Assembly: GCA_050186335.1 (NCBI GenBank)
Contig: JBFWYO010000082.1
Span: forward strand, 1-21,340
Length of the DNA stretch: 21,340 nucleotides
Direction: 5' to 3'
Origin: JBFWYO01 sp050186335
GTDB lineage: Bacteria > Pseudomonadota > Alphaproteobacteria > Bin65
In this document: one piece after another, positions 7,471 to 15,500 of the stretch
How the letters are laid out: each line of letters begins with the position of its first letter
How positions within the stretch are numbered: position 1 is the first letter of the stretch
Position numbers and translations under genes: made by a program
The notes under the pieces: model-generated
Databases searched by the model: none
Seen by the model: the letters and a program-made list of their open reading frames with translations, nothing else
Told to the model about the DNA's origin: nothing

Positions 7471-7546
7471 ACTAACATCTATTGGCTTTCGGCCGGCGCG
7501 CAGCGCGTCGAAAGCGCGTGAACACTTGGGGTAGGGTGCCGGTTCG

Positions 7547-8875
7547 ATGCAGAAATATCGCGACAATGCATGCGCCAAGGACGCGCTGTTTCAGCAAGAC
7601 CGGATACATCGCGACGTCTACCTGAGCGAAGAGCTCTTCGCGCTCGAGCAGGAGCGGCTGTTCGCCAAGGTGTGGATCTTCGTCGGCCACGCGTCGCAAG
7701 TGCCGCGCGTCGGCGATTTCGTTACGCAGGAAATCGCCGGCCAACAGATGGTCCTGGTGCGGCAGACCGACCAATCTTTGGCCGTGCTGATGAATCGCTG
7801 TGCGCATAAGGGCGCGATGCTGGTAACGAACCCTGCCGGCAATACCGGTCGCGCTTTTCGGTGCCCGTATCACGGCTGGTCGTTCCGCCTCGACGGCAGC
7901 TTGCTCGGCATGCCGATGCAGGCCGGTTATGCCGATACGCGTATGCGGGAATGCGAAACCGGCAAGGGCGTGCAGAAGGTCGCCAGCGCGGTGCATCGCG
8001 GCTTCGTCTTCGTCCGTGTCAGCGAGTCGGGTCTTTCGTTTCAGGAGTTCTTCGGCTCGACGCTGTCGTTCATCGATGCAATGGTCGATCGCTCGCCCGA
8101 AGGCGAACTTGAAGTGGCCGGCGAGCGCCTGCGCAACGTGATTCGCTGCAATTGGAAAGTCTATCTCGAGAACATCAACGACACGCTGCACGTTCACGCG
8201 GCCCACGAGTCCTCCGCGAACGCCGCGCAGGCGGTGTGGGCGGACAAGCCGGCCGACGAGCCCAAGCCGATGGCGATCGAGCAATTGCTGCCGTTCCGCT
8301 CCGGTAACGATTTCATGGACGCGATGGGCGGGATCGTGTCGAAAAACGGCCATAGCGTGGTCGGCACAAAAGCCAGCATTCACTCCGCGTACGGCGATTT
8401 GCCCGATTACACGGCGGCCATGGAGCGCAGCTACGGTACCGCGCGGGCGCGCGAGATTCTGAATTACACGCCTCAGAACATGATTCTCTACCCAAGCATC
8501 GCCATCAAGTCCTCGCCGGCGATGATGCGCGTAATTCGTCCGCTCGGCCCCGAACTGACCTTGCTCGAAGCCTGGGCGTTTCGGCCCAAAGGAGCGCCCG
8601 AACTCCTGCTCGAGCGCGCGCTGATGTACAATCGGCTGACCTTCTCGCCGATGTCCGTCGTCGCGCAGGACGATACGCACGTGTTCGAAACGTTGCACAA
8701 GGGCTTACGCGCGTCCGGCAACGAATGGGTCAGCCTGCATCGCGGTTATCGCAGCGACGAAAACGCGTCGGACGATGTCGTCACTACGGGAACCAATGAA
8801 CTGCTGATGCGCAATCAGTACCGCGCATGGTCCAAATTCATGTTCGACGGCGAGACCGGGGAAGCGGCCCGGTGA
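7547..8875 (+). CDS. Rieske ring-hydroxylating oxygenase, alpha (catalytic) subunit
   Basis: This 442-residue protein has the Rieske [2Fe-2S] ligands in CAHKG (Cys85, His87) and CPYHGW (Cys106, His109). The mononuclear iron site is in NWKVYLENINDTLHVHAAH, with the bridging Asp212 and the ligands His215 and His220. The third carboxylate ligand is probably in QDDTHVFE (Asp375 or Asp376). Length and layout fit aromatic-ring dihydroxylases, and the ending NELLMRNQYRAW is common in the benzoate/cumate/anthranilate-like groups. It would add O2 to an aromatic acid or its CoA ester, using electrons from a ferredoxin and reductase, neither of which is encoded here. The beta subunit gene overlaps its stop by 4 bases. 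The upstream ribosome site (GGGGTAGGG) is weakly placed. Confidence 0.93.
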   Translation: MQKYRDNACAKDALFQQDRIHRDVYLSEELFALEQERLFAKVWIFVGHASQVPRVGDFVTQEIAGQQMVLVRQTDQSLAVLMNRCAHKGAMLVTNPAGNTGRAFRCPYHGWSFRLDGSLLGMPMQAGYADTRMRECETGKGVQKVASAVHRGFVFVRVSESGLSFQEFFGSTLSFIDAMVDRSPEGELEVAGERLRNVIRCNWKVYLENINDTLHVHAAHESSANAAQAVWADKPADEPKPMAIEQLLPFRSGNDFMDAMGGIVSKNGHSVVGTKASIHSAYGDLPDYTAAMERSYGTARAREILNYTPQNMILYPSIAIKSSPAMMRVIRPLGPELTLLEAWAFRPKGAPELLLERALMYNRLTFSPMSVVAQDDTHVFETLHKGLRASGNEWVSLHRGYRSDENASDDVVTTGTNELLMRNQYRAWSKFMFDGETGEAAR

Positions 8876-9363
8876 GCGTGTCCTGGCAACCCACCGAGCG
8901 GGACCTGATCGCCTTTGTCTATCGCGAAGCGCGATTGCTCGACCGCAAGCAATACGGCGAATGGTACGAATTGTTCGACGATGACGGCCGGTACTGGGTA
9001 CCGCTGTCCGGGGACCAAACCGACCCGGTTGGAGAGCAATCGATCGCCTATGAAGACAAGCTGTTGCTCCGCGTTCGCCTGGAGCGACTCAAGAGCGCGA
9101 AAGTTTATGCGCATCAGCCGCCGATAGCGTGCCAGCACGTGCTCCAAGAGCCGGATATCGAGAAGGCGGATCATCAAAACGGCGAGTATGTTTTGCGCAC
9201 GCCGTTCGTGTATGTCGAGGCGCAACATAGCGGGCAGTTGATCTTGACCGGTTCGGTGCTGCACCAGTTGCGCGTTCGCGGCAACGTGTTGCGGATCGTC
9301 GTCAAGCGCGTCGACCTGCTCAATGCCAATGCGGCACAGCCGGCGATCTATCTGTTTCCCTGA
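8872..9363 (+). CDS. Ring-hydroxylating oxygenase, beta (small) subunit
   Basis: This protein has about 163 residues and an NTF2/SnoaL-like fold. It opens VSVSWQPTERDLIAFVYREA and continues LLDRKQYGEWYELFDDDGRY, the hallmark N-terminal helices of the small subunits. It ends RIVVKRVDLLNANAAQPA. The small subunit is structural and builds the alpha3beta3 hexamer. GTG at 8872 overlaps the alpha-subunit stop (GTGA), giving translational coupling; a second GTG at 8878 is an alternative. An in-frame ATG at 8827 inside the alpha gene would add residues that do not look like the family, so I reject it. The length is usual for the family. The gene ends 24 bases before the convergent hydratase gene. Confidence 0.9.
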   Translation: MSVSWQPTERDLIAFVYREARLLDRKQYGEWYELFDDDGRYWVPLSGDQTDPVGEQSIAYEDKLLLRVRLERLKSAKVYAHQPPIACQHVLQEPDIEKADHQNGEYVLRTPFVYVEAQHSGQLILTGSVLHQLRVRGNVLRIVVKRVDLLNANAAQPAIYLFP

Positions 9364-9387
9364 TCCGGGCGGCGAAAAGCGCGCCTT

Positions 9388-10119
9388 CTAGCGGCCGGCG
9401 TCGCCATTATCGTGGGCGCTCGCCGGACCGGCGACCGCGCCTTGCGTCTCGAGATCGAGTGCGGCGCGGATCGCGCCGGCCGCGCCGGCCAGCAGCGCGC
9501 GCTTGGCGAAGGCAAGCGCATCCGATGGCTGCTCTGCCAAACGGCGCGCCAGATCGAACGCGCACGCGGCGACTTCCGCCGAGGGTACGACTCGGTGAAC
9601 CAATCCGCTCGTCTGGAGCGCCGCGCCGGACCAACGTTCGCCGAAGAACAGCATCGACTTGGCGCGCGCCAAGCCGACGCTGAGCGGCAAGAGGGCGCTA
9701 ACTCCGCCGGTTGCGACGAGTCCTTTGGCGACTTCGGGAAACCAGCCGTCGGCCGTATCGCCCCACACCACCACATCGCAGGCCAGCGCCATCTCGAAAC
9801 CGCCGCCGACCGCGTGGCCGTGCACTGCAGCGATCACCGGCTTGCGACCGAACAGGATCGTTCTGGCGATCGCCTGTTGCTGGTCGACAAGTTCACTGAG
9901 TTCCGCCTTTGTTGCGGTGCGGGCGAAATCCAGATCGAGGCCGGCGCAGAAAGCCGGCCCCGCGGCAGCCAGCACGATCGCCCGTATACTCGAATCAACC
10001 ATCGCGCTGTTTAGGCTGGCGAGAAGGGCGCTGGACAACTCGGGGATCAGCGCATTGCGTCGCTGCGGCCGTTGCAGCACCAGCGTTCGCACTTGATCCT
10101 TTGTGTCGAAACTTAACAA
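9388..10119 (-). CDS. Enoyl-CoA hydratase/isomerase (crotonase) family protein
   Basis: This 243-residue crotonase fold has the two oxyanion-hole segments GPAFCAGLDL (about residues 54-63) and HGHAVGGGFEMALACDV (about 99-115). The PE motif is present in GWFPEVAKGL, giving the first catalytic Glu. At the place of the second Glu (AMExxLTG in hydratases) I read AKSMLFFGE, so the second acid may be missing. This is more usual in isomerases, hydrolases and other crotonase variants than in true hydratases. The best start is TTG at 10119, preceded by GAGGGG. It is the only intact gene on the minus strand and converges on the oxygenase genes. It shares the 10120-10393 intergenic region with the transporter operon and may be controlled from it. 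Confidence 0.85.
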   Translation of the reverse strand: MLSFDTKDQVRTLVLQRPQRRNALIPELSSALLASLNSAMVDSSIRAIVLAAAGPAFCAGLDLDFARTATKAELSELVDQQQAIARTILFGRKPVIAAVHGHAVGGGFEMALACDVVVWGDTADGWFPEVAKGLVATGGVSALLPLSVGLARAKSMLFFGERWSGAALQTSGLVHRVVPSAEVAACAFDLARRLAEQPSDALAFAKRALLAGAAGAIRAALDLETQGAVAGPASAHDNGDAGR

Positions 10120-10258
10120 CGACCCCTCGCCTTGCTAGCGCGGCGCGGCAACCGACTACTGGTAGTCTGTCGGGACCGTGCCACACGCAGCGCCGAACCG
10201 AAACCCGCAAAGTGCGTCCCGATTCCGTTTGATGCCACCAAGCCGCCTGTTTCGGCCA

Positions 10259-10302
10259 ATTTACGCGATACCCGGCAATTATTTACGCGATACCCGGCAA
10301 TT
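10259..10302. repeat. Perfect tandem duplication, 2 x 22 bases, in the promoter region
   Basis: Two identical 22-base units, 10259-10280 and 10281-10302, abut with no spacer. Each begins ATTTACGCGATACC and ends CGGCAATT. The unit length is about two helical turns, so a protein bound to each copy would lie on the same DNA face. It may be an operator for the divergent operons or a recent slippage duplication. Confidence 0.85.
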
Positions 10303-10380
10303 GAAGTGCAGCAGAATTTGTGCTTCGCTTGACGGTCATTGTTTTGAAAGTCCGTCCGGATATAGGCGGCGGCAACACGC

Positions 10381-10386
10381 GGAGGG
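10381..10386 (+). promoter_or_regulatory. Ribosome binding site deciding the start of the binding-protein gene
   Basis: GGAGGG lies 7 bases before ATG 10394. It rules out the longer in-frame reading from 10178, and the shorter start puts the twin-arginine motif at residues 7-8, where an export signal needs it. Confidence 0.75.
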
Positions 10387-10393
10387 CGTTTAC

Positions 10394-11941
10394 ATGACCA
10401 AGAAATTTACCCGTCGGGACGTGGTCAAGATCGGTGGTGGCGTCGCTCTGGGCGCCGGCCTGCTGCCGACGCTGTCTCAGCTTGTCCTGGCGGAAAGCGC
10501 CAAGGACGTGCTGGTCATTGCATGGCCGAACGACGTGCAGAGCTGGGATGTGGTTGCGCACACGCAGGCCCCGGCAATGCCGATGTTCAAGGCCGTGTTC
10601 GATCAGCCGCTCGATCAGAGCCCCGATTTGAAGTTGGGGCCCGGCGTGGTGCGGAGTTGGAAGTGGATCGAGGAAGGCAAAGTCCTCGAGTTGACCTTCC
10701 GCGACGACGTGGTGTTCCACAACGGCGACAAGATGACGACCGCGGATTTCCGCTTCAGCTACTTCGAGCGCCCGAAGGAAGACGGCAAGCTTGGGATTGC
10801 GGCGACGATATTCCGCAATCTCGAGGACATCGAGATCAAGTCGCCGACCGTCGCCCTGGTGAAGCTCAAGCAAGCGTTTCCGACGCTGCTGAACTGGATG
10901 GCGCTGTTTACCAGTTTCATCATGCCGAAAAAATACTTCACCGAAATCGGCGGCAAGGAGAAGTTCCTGGAAAAGCCGGTCGGGTCGGGGCCGTATAAAT
11001 TGGTCGAATATCAGCGCGGCTCGCGCATGGTGTTCGAAGCCTTCGACAAATACTGGGGACCGAAGCCGAAGGTTAAGCGCGTCGTCGTGCAGATCCTGAA
11101 AGACGCGTCGGCGCGCGTCGCCGCGGTGCAATCGAAGCAGGTCGACATCGCTTACGACGTACCGTTGAAGGAAGCTGTCCGCCTGGGCAAGATTCCGGGG
11201 CTGAAGAGCATCATCGCCCCGGTCACCAATATTGTCCTGTTGCAGATCAAGAACGACGGGCCGACGGCGGATCAAAACGTCCGCCTGGCGATGCACCACG
11301 CGATCGACAAGAGAGCCATCAGCCGCGCGCTCTATGAAGGTTTGGCGCCGGCCATCTCGTTCCTGGGCGTACCCGGCATGCCCGGGGAGCCCAAGGGCTT
11401 CGAGTTCACCTACGATCCGAAAAAATCGGTCGAGCTGCTCAAGAAGTCGGGATACTCGACCGAGAAACCGGCCAAGTTCGTGTTCAACTCGTTCCGCGGC
11501 GTGTTCCCGGGCGATTGGGAAATGGCCAATATCCTGGCGCAGATGTGGAAGAAGGTCGGCATCGAGGTCACGATCGAGCAGCTCGAACAGCCGCAATATT
11601 ACGAACTGAACCACAGCGGCAAGCTGCAGGGCGTGACACTGTTCAACTGGGCCAATCCGTCGGCCGATCCGGAGTTGTTTACCGGCTACATCATGAATCC
11701 GAAACTTCGTTACTCGGCGTGGAAGTCGGCCGATATGGAGCCGATCATGGGTAAGCTGTTCCAGGAGAGCAATTACGACAAGCGAATCAAGGAATACGAA
11801 AAAGTGAATCGGATGGTGATGGAGCAGGCCTATTCGATCCCGATCCTGCAACAGGTCGGAACGATCGCGCATACCGACAAGGTCACGATTAACTGGTACA
11901 AATCGGGTTGGATCCGGTACGCCGAAATTTCCAAGGCTTGA
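10394..11941 (+). CDS. ABC transporter substrate-binding protein, family 5 (peptide/nickel/opine class), Tat-exported
   Basis: This protein has 515 residues from ATG 10394. The N-terminus, MTKKFTRRDVVK followed by the hydrophobic run IGGGVALGAGLLPTLSQL, is a twin-arginine (Tat) type signal. Export of the folded protein to the periplasm is therefore likely. The mature part has family-5 features: ELTFRDDVVFHNGDKMTTAD, the block VGSGPYKLVEYQRGSRMVFE, and IDKRAISRALYEG. It would capture the solute for the permeases encoded downstream (13615-15500) and the fused ATPase. Family-5 proteins bind peptides, nickel, opines, glutathione or aromatic-derived amides, and the ligand is unknown here. It is the first gene of the operon, separated by 48 bases from the ligase gene. 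Confidence 0.9.
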   Translation: MTKKFTRRDVVKIGGGVALGAGLLPTLSQLVLAESAKDVLVIAWPNDVQSWDVVAHTQAPAMPMFKAVFDQPLDQSPDLKLGPGVVRSWKWIEEGKVLELTFRDDVVFHNGDKMTTADFRFSYFERPKEDGKLGIAATIFRNLEDIEIKSPTVALVKLKQAFPTLLNWMALFTSFIMPKKYFTEIGGKEKFLEKPVGSGPYKLVEYQRGSRMVFEAFDKYWGPKPKVKRVVVQILKDASARVAAVQSKQVDIAYDVPLKEAVRLGKIPGLKSIIAPVTNIVLLQIKNDGPTADQNVRLAMHHAIDKRAISRALYEGLAPAISFLGVPGMPGEPKGFEFTYDPKKSVELLKKSGYSTEKPAKFVFNSFRGVFPGDWEMANILAQMWKKVGIEVTIEQLEQPQYYELNHSGKLQGVTLFNWANPSADPELFTGYIMNPKLRYSAWKSADMEPIMGKLFQESNYDKRIKEYEKVNRMVMEQAYSIPILQQVGTIAHTDKVTINWYKSGWIRYAEISKA

Positions 11942-11989
11942 TCCAAGGCGCGCGTTACGTAGCCGCCGCCCGGCAGCATAGAGGACGTT

Positions 11990-13618
11990 GTGATCGATAC
12001 TGTCTTTGCGGCATTCGAGCGGAGCGCGCGCGCCCACCCCGATAATGAGTTTCTTTTCGTGCCCGAGTCGGCAACCCATGGTTGGGCGGATCGCCGCCTC
12101 GTCTACACCTATCGCCAGGCAGCGACGGAAATCGTCCGTCTGAAAGACGTTTATGCCGCGGCCGGTGTCGGCCGGGGTCACCGCGTGGCGATTCTGCTGG
12201 ATAATCGACCGGCGTTTTTCTTTAACTGGCTCGCCATCAACGCGCTCGAGGCCAGCGTCGTACCGATCAATCCGGACTATCGTCGCGAGGAAATGGCTTA
12301 CCTGCTGGGCCATTCCGATTCTGTGCTGTGCGTGGCTTTGCCGCATCGCGTGGCCGAGCTGAAGGAAGCCGCCGCGACGCTGGCGCGGCCGATTCCGGTG
12401 ATCGACTCGGAGTCGATTTATCGCGGCATCGACAAGGTGTCGCCGGCGCCGGGAGATTCGCGCCCACCGATCAAGCGCGAAGCGGGGCTGCTTTATACTT
12501 CCGGGACGACTGGCCGGCCGAAGGGCTGCATGCTGTCGAACGAGTACTATCTTATGCTCGGCGAATGGTATGCGAGCGAAGGCGGTTACGTAAAATTCGA
12601 GGCCGGTCGCACGCGCATCATGACGCCGCTGCCGATGTTCCACATGAACGCCATGTGCTGTTCATCGATGGCGATGATTTGCTCGGCCGGCTGCATCGTC
12701 CAGTTGGATCGCTTTCATCCGACCAGTTGGTGGCAGGATGCGGTCGAGAGCGATGCTACGATCATCCATTACCTGGGCGTGATGCCGGCCATTCTGCTGC
12801 AGTTGCCCGAAAGCGAATGGGAAACCAAAACCAAGCTGGTGTGCGGCTTCGGCTCCAACGTCGAACCGGAGCATCACCTTGCGTTCGAAAAACGCTACGG
12901 CTTTCCGTTGGTCGAAGGCTGGGCCATGACCGAAACCGGGGCCGGCGGCACGATCATGGCCAGCCGCGAGCCGCGTCACATCGGCACCCGCTGCTTCGGT
13001 AAGATTCCAGACCGATTGGACGTGCGCATCGTCGACGAAGCCGACGCGCCCGTTCCGCAGGGCGAGCCGGGCGAATTGATCCTGCGCGCCAAAGGCGGCG
13101 ATCCGCGACTGGGATTCTTCTCTGGTTATCTGAAGGACGAGGCCGCAACGGCCGACGGCTGGCGCAACGGGTATTGGCACACCGGCGACGTCATCCGCAT
13201 GGGGTCCGACCGAAGCCTGCATTTCGTCGATCGGAAAAAGAACGTGATTCGCCGTTCAGGCGAGAACATCGCGGCGCTCGAGGTCGAGGGCGTTTTGCAA
13301 CGGCACCCGTCGATCCGCCAGATCGCCGTGACGTCGGTGCGCGATCCGGTGCGTGGCGAAGAGGTGATTGCCTGCGTGGTGCTCGCGGACGGCGTGGCCC
13401 CCGGCATGGATGCCGCGGCGAGCATCGTCAACTGGTGCCTCGAGCGCATCGCGTATTATAAGGCGCCGGGATGGGTCGCCTTTGTGAACGCCATCCCGAT
13501 CACCAAGACTCTGAAGATTCAGCGGGCCGAGTTGAAGAATTCGGCCGAAGCGATGCTGCGGCAAAGCGCCACGTTCGATACGCGGCAGATGAAAAAGCGG
13601 ACGAGTCGCGCGACATGA
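11990..13618 (+). CDS. AMP-forming acyl-CoA ligase (ANL superfamily), transporter operon
   Basis: This 542-residue enzyme starts at GTG 11990 after AGAGGA. It has the P-loop YTSGTTGRPKG (residues 169-179), GWAMTETG as the A5-type motif, GYWHTGDVIRM and FVDRKKNVIRRSGENIAALE as the hinge, and ITKTLKIQRAELKN with the terminal catalytic lysine. The style is closest to crotonobetaine/carnitine-CoA ligase-like ANL enzymes, but the substrate is not defined. It lies between the binding protein and permease genes, and its TGA overlaps the permease ATG (ATGA, 13615-13618). This suggests that import and CoA activation are coupled, trapping the solute in the cell. It differs clearly in sequence from the ligase at 3484, so the two probably act on different acids or steps. 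Confidence 0.9.
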   Translation: MIDTVFAAFERSARAHPDNEFLFVPESATHGWADRRLVYTYRQAATEIVRLKDVYAAAGVGRGHRVAILLDNRPAFFFNWLAINALEASVVPINPDYRREEMAYLLGHSDSVLCVALPHRVAELKEAAATLARPIPVIDSESIYRGIDKVSPAPGDSRPPIKREAGLLYTSGTTGRPKGCMLSNEYYLMLGEWYASEGGYVKFEAGRTRIMTPLPMFHMNAMCCSSMAMICSAGCIVQLDRFHPTSWWQDAVESDATIIHYLGVMPAILLQLPESEWETKTKLVCGFGSNVEPEHHLAFEKRYGFPLVEGWAMTETGAGGTIMASREPRHIGTRCFGKIPDRLDVRIVDEADAPVPQGEPGELILRAKGGDPRLGFFSGYLKDEAATADGWRNGYWHTGDVIRMGSDRSLHFVDRKKNVIRRSGENIAALEVEGVLQRHPSIRQIAVTSVRDPVRGEEVIACVVLADGVAPGMDAAASIVNWCLERIAYYKAPGWVAFVNAIPITKTLKIQRAELKNSAEAMLRQSATFDTRQMKKRTSRAT

Positions 13619-14634
13619 TCCGGATCGTCGGCAGCCTCTTGCTGCGGCGGCTGCTTGTGGCCGTGCCGATGATGTTAATCGTGTCGCTGATGGTGTTTAT
13701 CGTCTTGCGGCTGCTGCCGTCGGACCCCATCGCGATGTCCTTGCCGCCCAACGCGACCGCCGCCGATCACGCCCAACTGAAGGCGGAATTCGGCCTCGAT
13801 CTGCCGATTTGGCGGCAGTATCTCATTTGGCTCGGTCACATTTTGAACGGCAATCTCGGCGTCTCGATCTCCGCCAAGGTCGACGTCTTGGGCCTCGTGC
13901 AGCGCGCCCTGCCGGCGACCATCGAGTTGGTCACGTGCGGCTTTTTGATCGGCATCGTCGCCGGTGTAGGCGGCGGTCTGTGGATGTTCCAAATGCGGCG
14001 TAATGCCAAGGCGGAGCAGGCGGCCGATCTGGTCAGCACGACCATGCTGTCGATCCCCGAGTTCTTGTGGGCGATCGGCCTGATCCTGCTGTTCGGGGTG
14101 TTGCTGAACTGGTTGCCGTTCATCGGTCGCCTGGATGCGTCGCTGTCGGTACCGACACGTACGGGATTCCTGTTACTCGATTCCATGCTCACGGGGCGGT
14201 TCTCCGTGTTCTGGAACGTGGCACTGCATATGGTGCTGCCGTCGCTTGCCTTGGGGCTGCATTTTGCGCCGCTGGTGATGCGCGTCATGCGCTCCAGTCT
14301 GCTCGACGTCGCGAACGAGGATTACATCGCCGCCGCCCGGCAGCGCGGCTTGTCCGAACGCCGGATCTTGATGCGCTATGCGTTGCGCAATGCGGCGTTG
14401 CCGACCGTGAGCCTGATCGGCGTGCAGACGGCATTCCTGTTTGGCGGCACCTTGCTGGTCGAAGTGATCTTCGGCTATCCGGGGCTCGGCAATCTCGTGA
14501 CCGAAGCCGTGCGCTACCACGATCTGCCGGTCATCCAGGCTGCCGCGCTGGCCTATTGCCTGGTCGTGCTGATTATCAATGCCGTGGTTGACGTTATGTA
14601 TTTGTTCCTCAATCCACGGCTGCGGCCGGCATGA
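13615..14634 (+). CDS. ABC transporter permease, DppB/OppB type
   Basis: This 339-residue inner-membrane protein starts at the ATG that overlaps the ligase stop. It begins with a short cytoplasmic lead (MIRIVGSLLLRRLL) and a long first transmembrane helix, VAVPMMLIVSLMVFIVLRLL. The family block LPSDPIAMSLPPNATAADHA and the GLDLPIWRQYLIWL segment follow. Several further hydrophobic helices lead to the EAA-type cytoplasmic loop DYIAAARQRGLSERRI (about residues 235-250), which docks on the ATPase. The end, EVIFGYPGLGNL, is typical. It forms the translocation channel with the next gene's product. The next gene overlaps by ATGA at 14631-14634. Confidence 0.92.
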   Translation: MIRIVGSLLLRRLLVAVPMMLIVSLMVFIVLRLLPSDPIAMSLPPNATAADHAQLKAEFGLDLPIWRQYLIWLGHILNGNLGVSISAKVDVLGLVQRALPATIELVTCGFLIGIVAGVGGGLWMFQMRRNAKAEQAADLVSTTMLSIPEFLWAIGLILLFGVLLNWLPFIGRLDASLSVPTRTGFLLLDSMLTGRFSVFWNVALHMVLPSLALGLHFAPLVMRVMRSSLLDVANEDYIAAARQRGLSERRILMRYALRNAALPTVSLIGVQTAFLFGGTLLVEVIFGYPGLGNLVTEAVRYHDLPVIQAAALAYCLVVLIINAVVDVMYLFLNPRLRPA

Positions 14635-15500
14635 CGCGGCGTCGGCTGCCACGTTGGTTGCGTTCGGGCCGAGTGCTGGTCGGCGGCAGCATTGTCGTGA
14701 TTGCCATAATCTGCGCGGTCTGCGCGCCGCTCCTCGCGCCACACGATCCGCAAGTGCAGGAGCTGCTATATACGAATTTACCGCCGGCTTGGGTCGTGGG
14801 CGGTGATCCGCAATTCTTTCTTGGGACCGACAGTATCGGCCGCGACGTGCTGTCGCGGCTGATCTACGGCACGCGCGTTGCGTTGTATGTCGCGTTCCTA
14901 GGCGGGTTCAGCACGATGATTCTGGGCGGTACGCTTGCGCTGGTGGCCGGCTACCTCGGCGGCTGGCTCGACTGGATCGTCTCGCGCGCGGTCGAACTCT
15001 GGATGGCGTTCCCGCCGATCGTGTTGTCGCTCATTCTGATGGTCGGCCTGGGCGTCGGCGTCAACAACGTGGTGCTCGCGATCGTGCTGGTCGATTGGAC
15101 GCGCTTTGCGCGCGTGTTGCGTGCCGATGTGCTCGTGGTGACCAAACGCGATTACATTGCCGCGGCCCGGCTCGCCGGGTTCACGCACTTCCAGATCTTC
15201 CGGCGCGAGCTGCTGCCCGCCGTGCGGCCGCTGCTGATCACCATGCTCAGTCTGGAAATGGCGATCGCCGTGATCGTCGAGGCAATTCTCAGTTTCGTCG
15301 GTCAGTCGGTCGAGGCCACCGTGCCGGCTTGGGGCATCATGATCGCCGACGCGCGCCTCCACATGTACGAGAACGTGTGGGCGCTGCTGTTCCCGTTCTT
15401 CGCGATCTTTCTCCTGGTGCTCGCCTTCAACCTGTTGGGCGACGGCTTGCGGCGGACGCTCGATCCGAAATTGCAACGCAACCAGCGGATCGAAGCATGA
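14631..15500 (+). CDS. ABC transporter permease, DppC/OppC type
   Basis: This 289-residue partner permease begins with basic residues (MTRRRLPRWLRSGRVL) and a first transmembrane helix rich in V, I, A and C. The family motif LGTDSIGRDVLSRLIYGTR (about residues 64-82) follows, which marks DppC-class proteins. The EAA loop reads DYIAAARLAGFTHFQIFRRE, followed by LLP. The end, FNLLGDGLRRTLDPKL, is the standard family ending. It forms a heterodimer with the DppB-type permease. Its stop overlaps the ATG of the fused ATPase (15497-15500), so the whole chain ligase-permease-permease-ATPase is translationally coupled. Confidence 0.93.
   Translation: MTRRRLPRWLRSGRVLVGGSIVVIAIICAVCAPLLAPHDPQVQELLYTNLPPAWVVGGDPQFFLGTDSIGRDVLSRLIYGTRVALYVAFLGGFSTMILGGTLALVAGYLGGWLDWIVSRAVELWMAFPPIVLSLILMVGLGVGVNNVVLAIVLVDWTRFARVLRADVLVVTKRDYIAAARLAGFTHFQIFRRELLPAVRPLLITMLSLEMAIAVIVEAILSFVGQSVEATVPAWGIMIADARLHMYENVWALLFPFFAIFLLVLAFNLLGDGLRRTLDPKLQRNQRIEA

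Larger units (their letters stand above)
10120..10393. promoter_or_regulatory. Divergent intergenic region between the hydratase and transporter operons
   Basis: These 274 bases must hold the promoters for both the minus-strand hydratase gene and the large + strand operon. They contain a perfect tandem repeat (10259-10302) and a ribosome site before ATG 10394. A possible but weak sigma70-like pair on the + strand is TTGTTT at 10339 and TATAGG at 10361 (16-base spacing). I do not see a convincing consensus promoter. Confidence 0.4.

Noticed and set aside
10283..12643. A 786-codon open frame on the minus strand
   Set aside because: It runs opposite the binding-protein and ligase genes, is rich in Arg, His and Asp, and shows no domain. 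It is the antisense shadow expected from the codon bias of GC-rich genes.
15095..15496. Extension of the fused ATPase upstream to 15095
   Set aside because: The extension overlaps the permease in another frame and reads as Arg/Ala-rich shadow. The ATG at 15497 overlaps the permease stop as in the other operon pairs.
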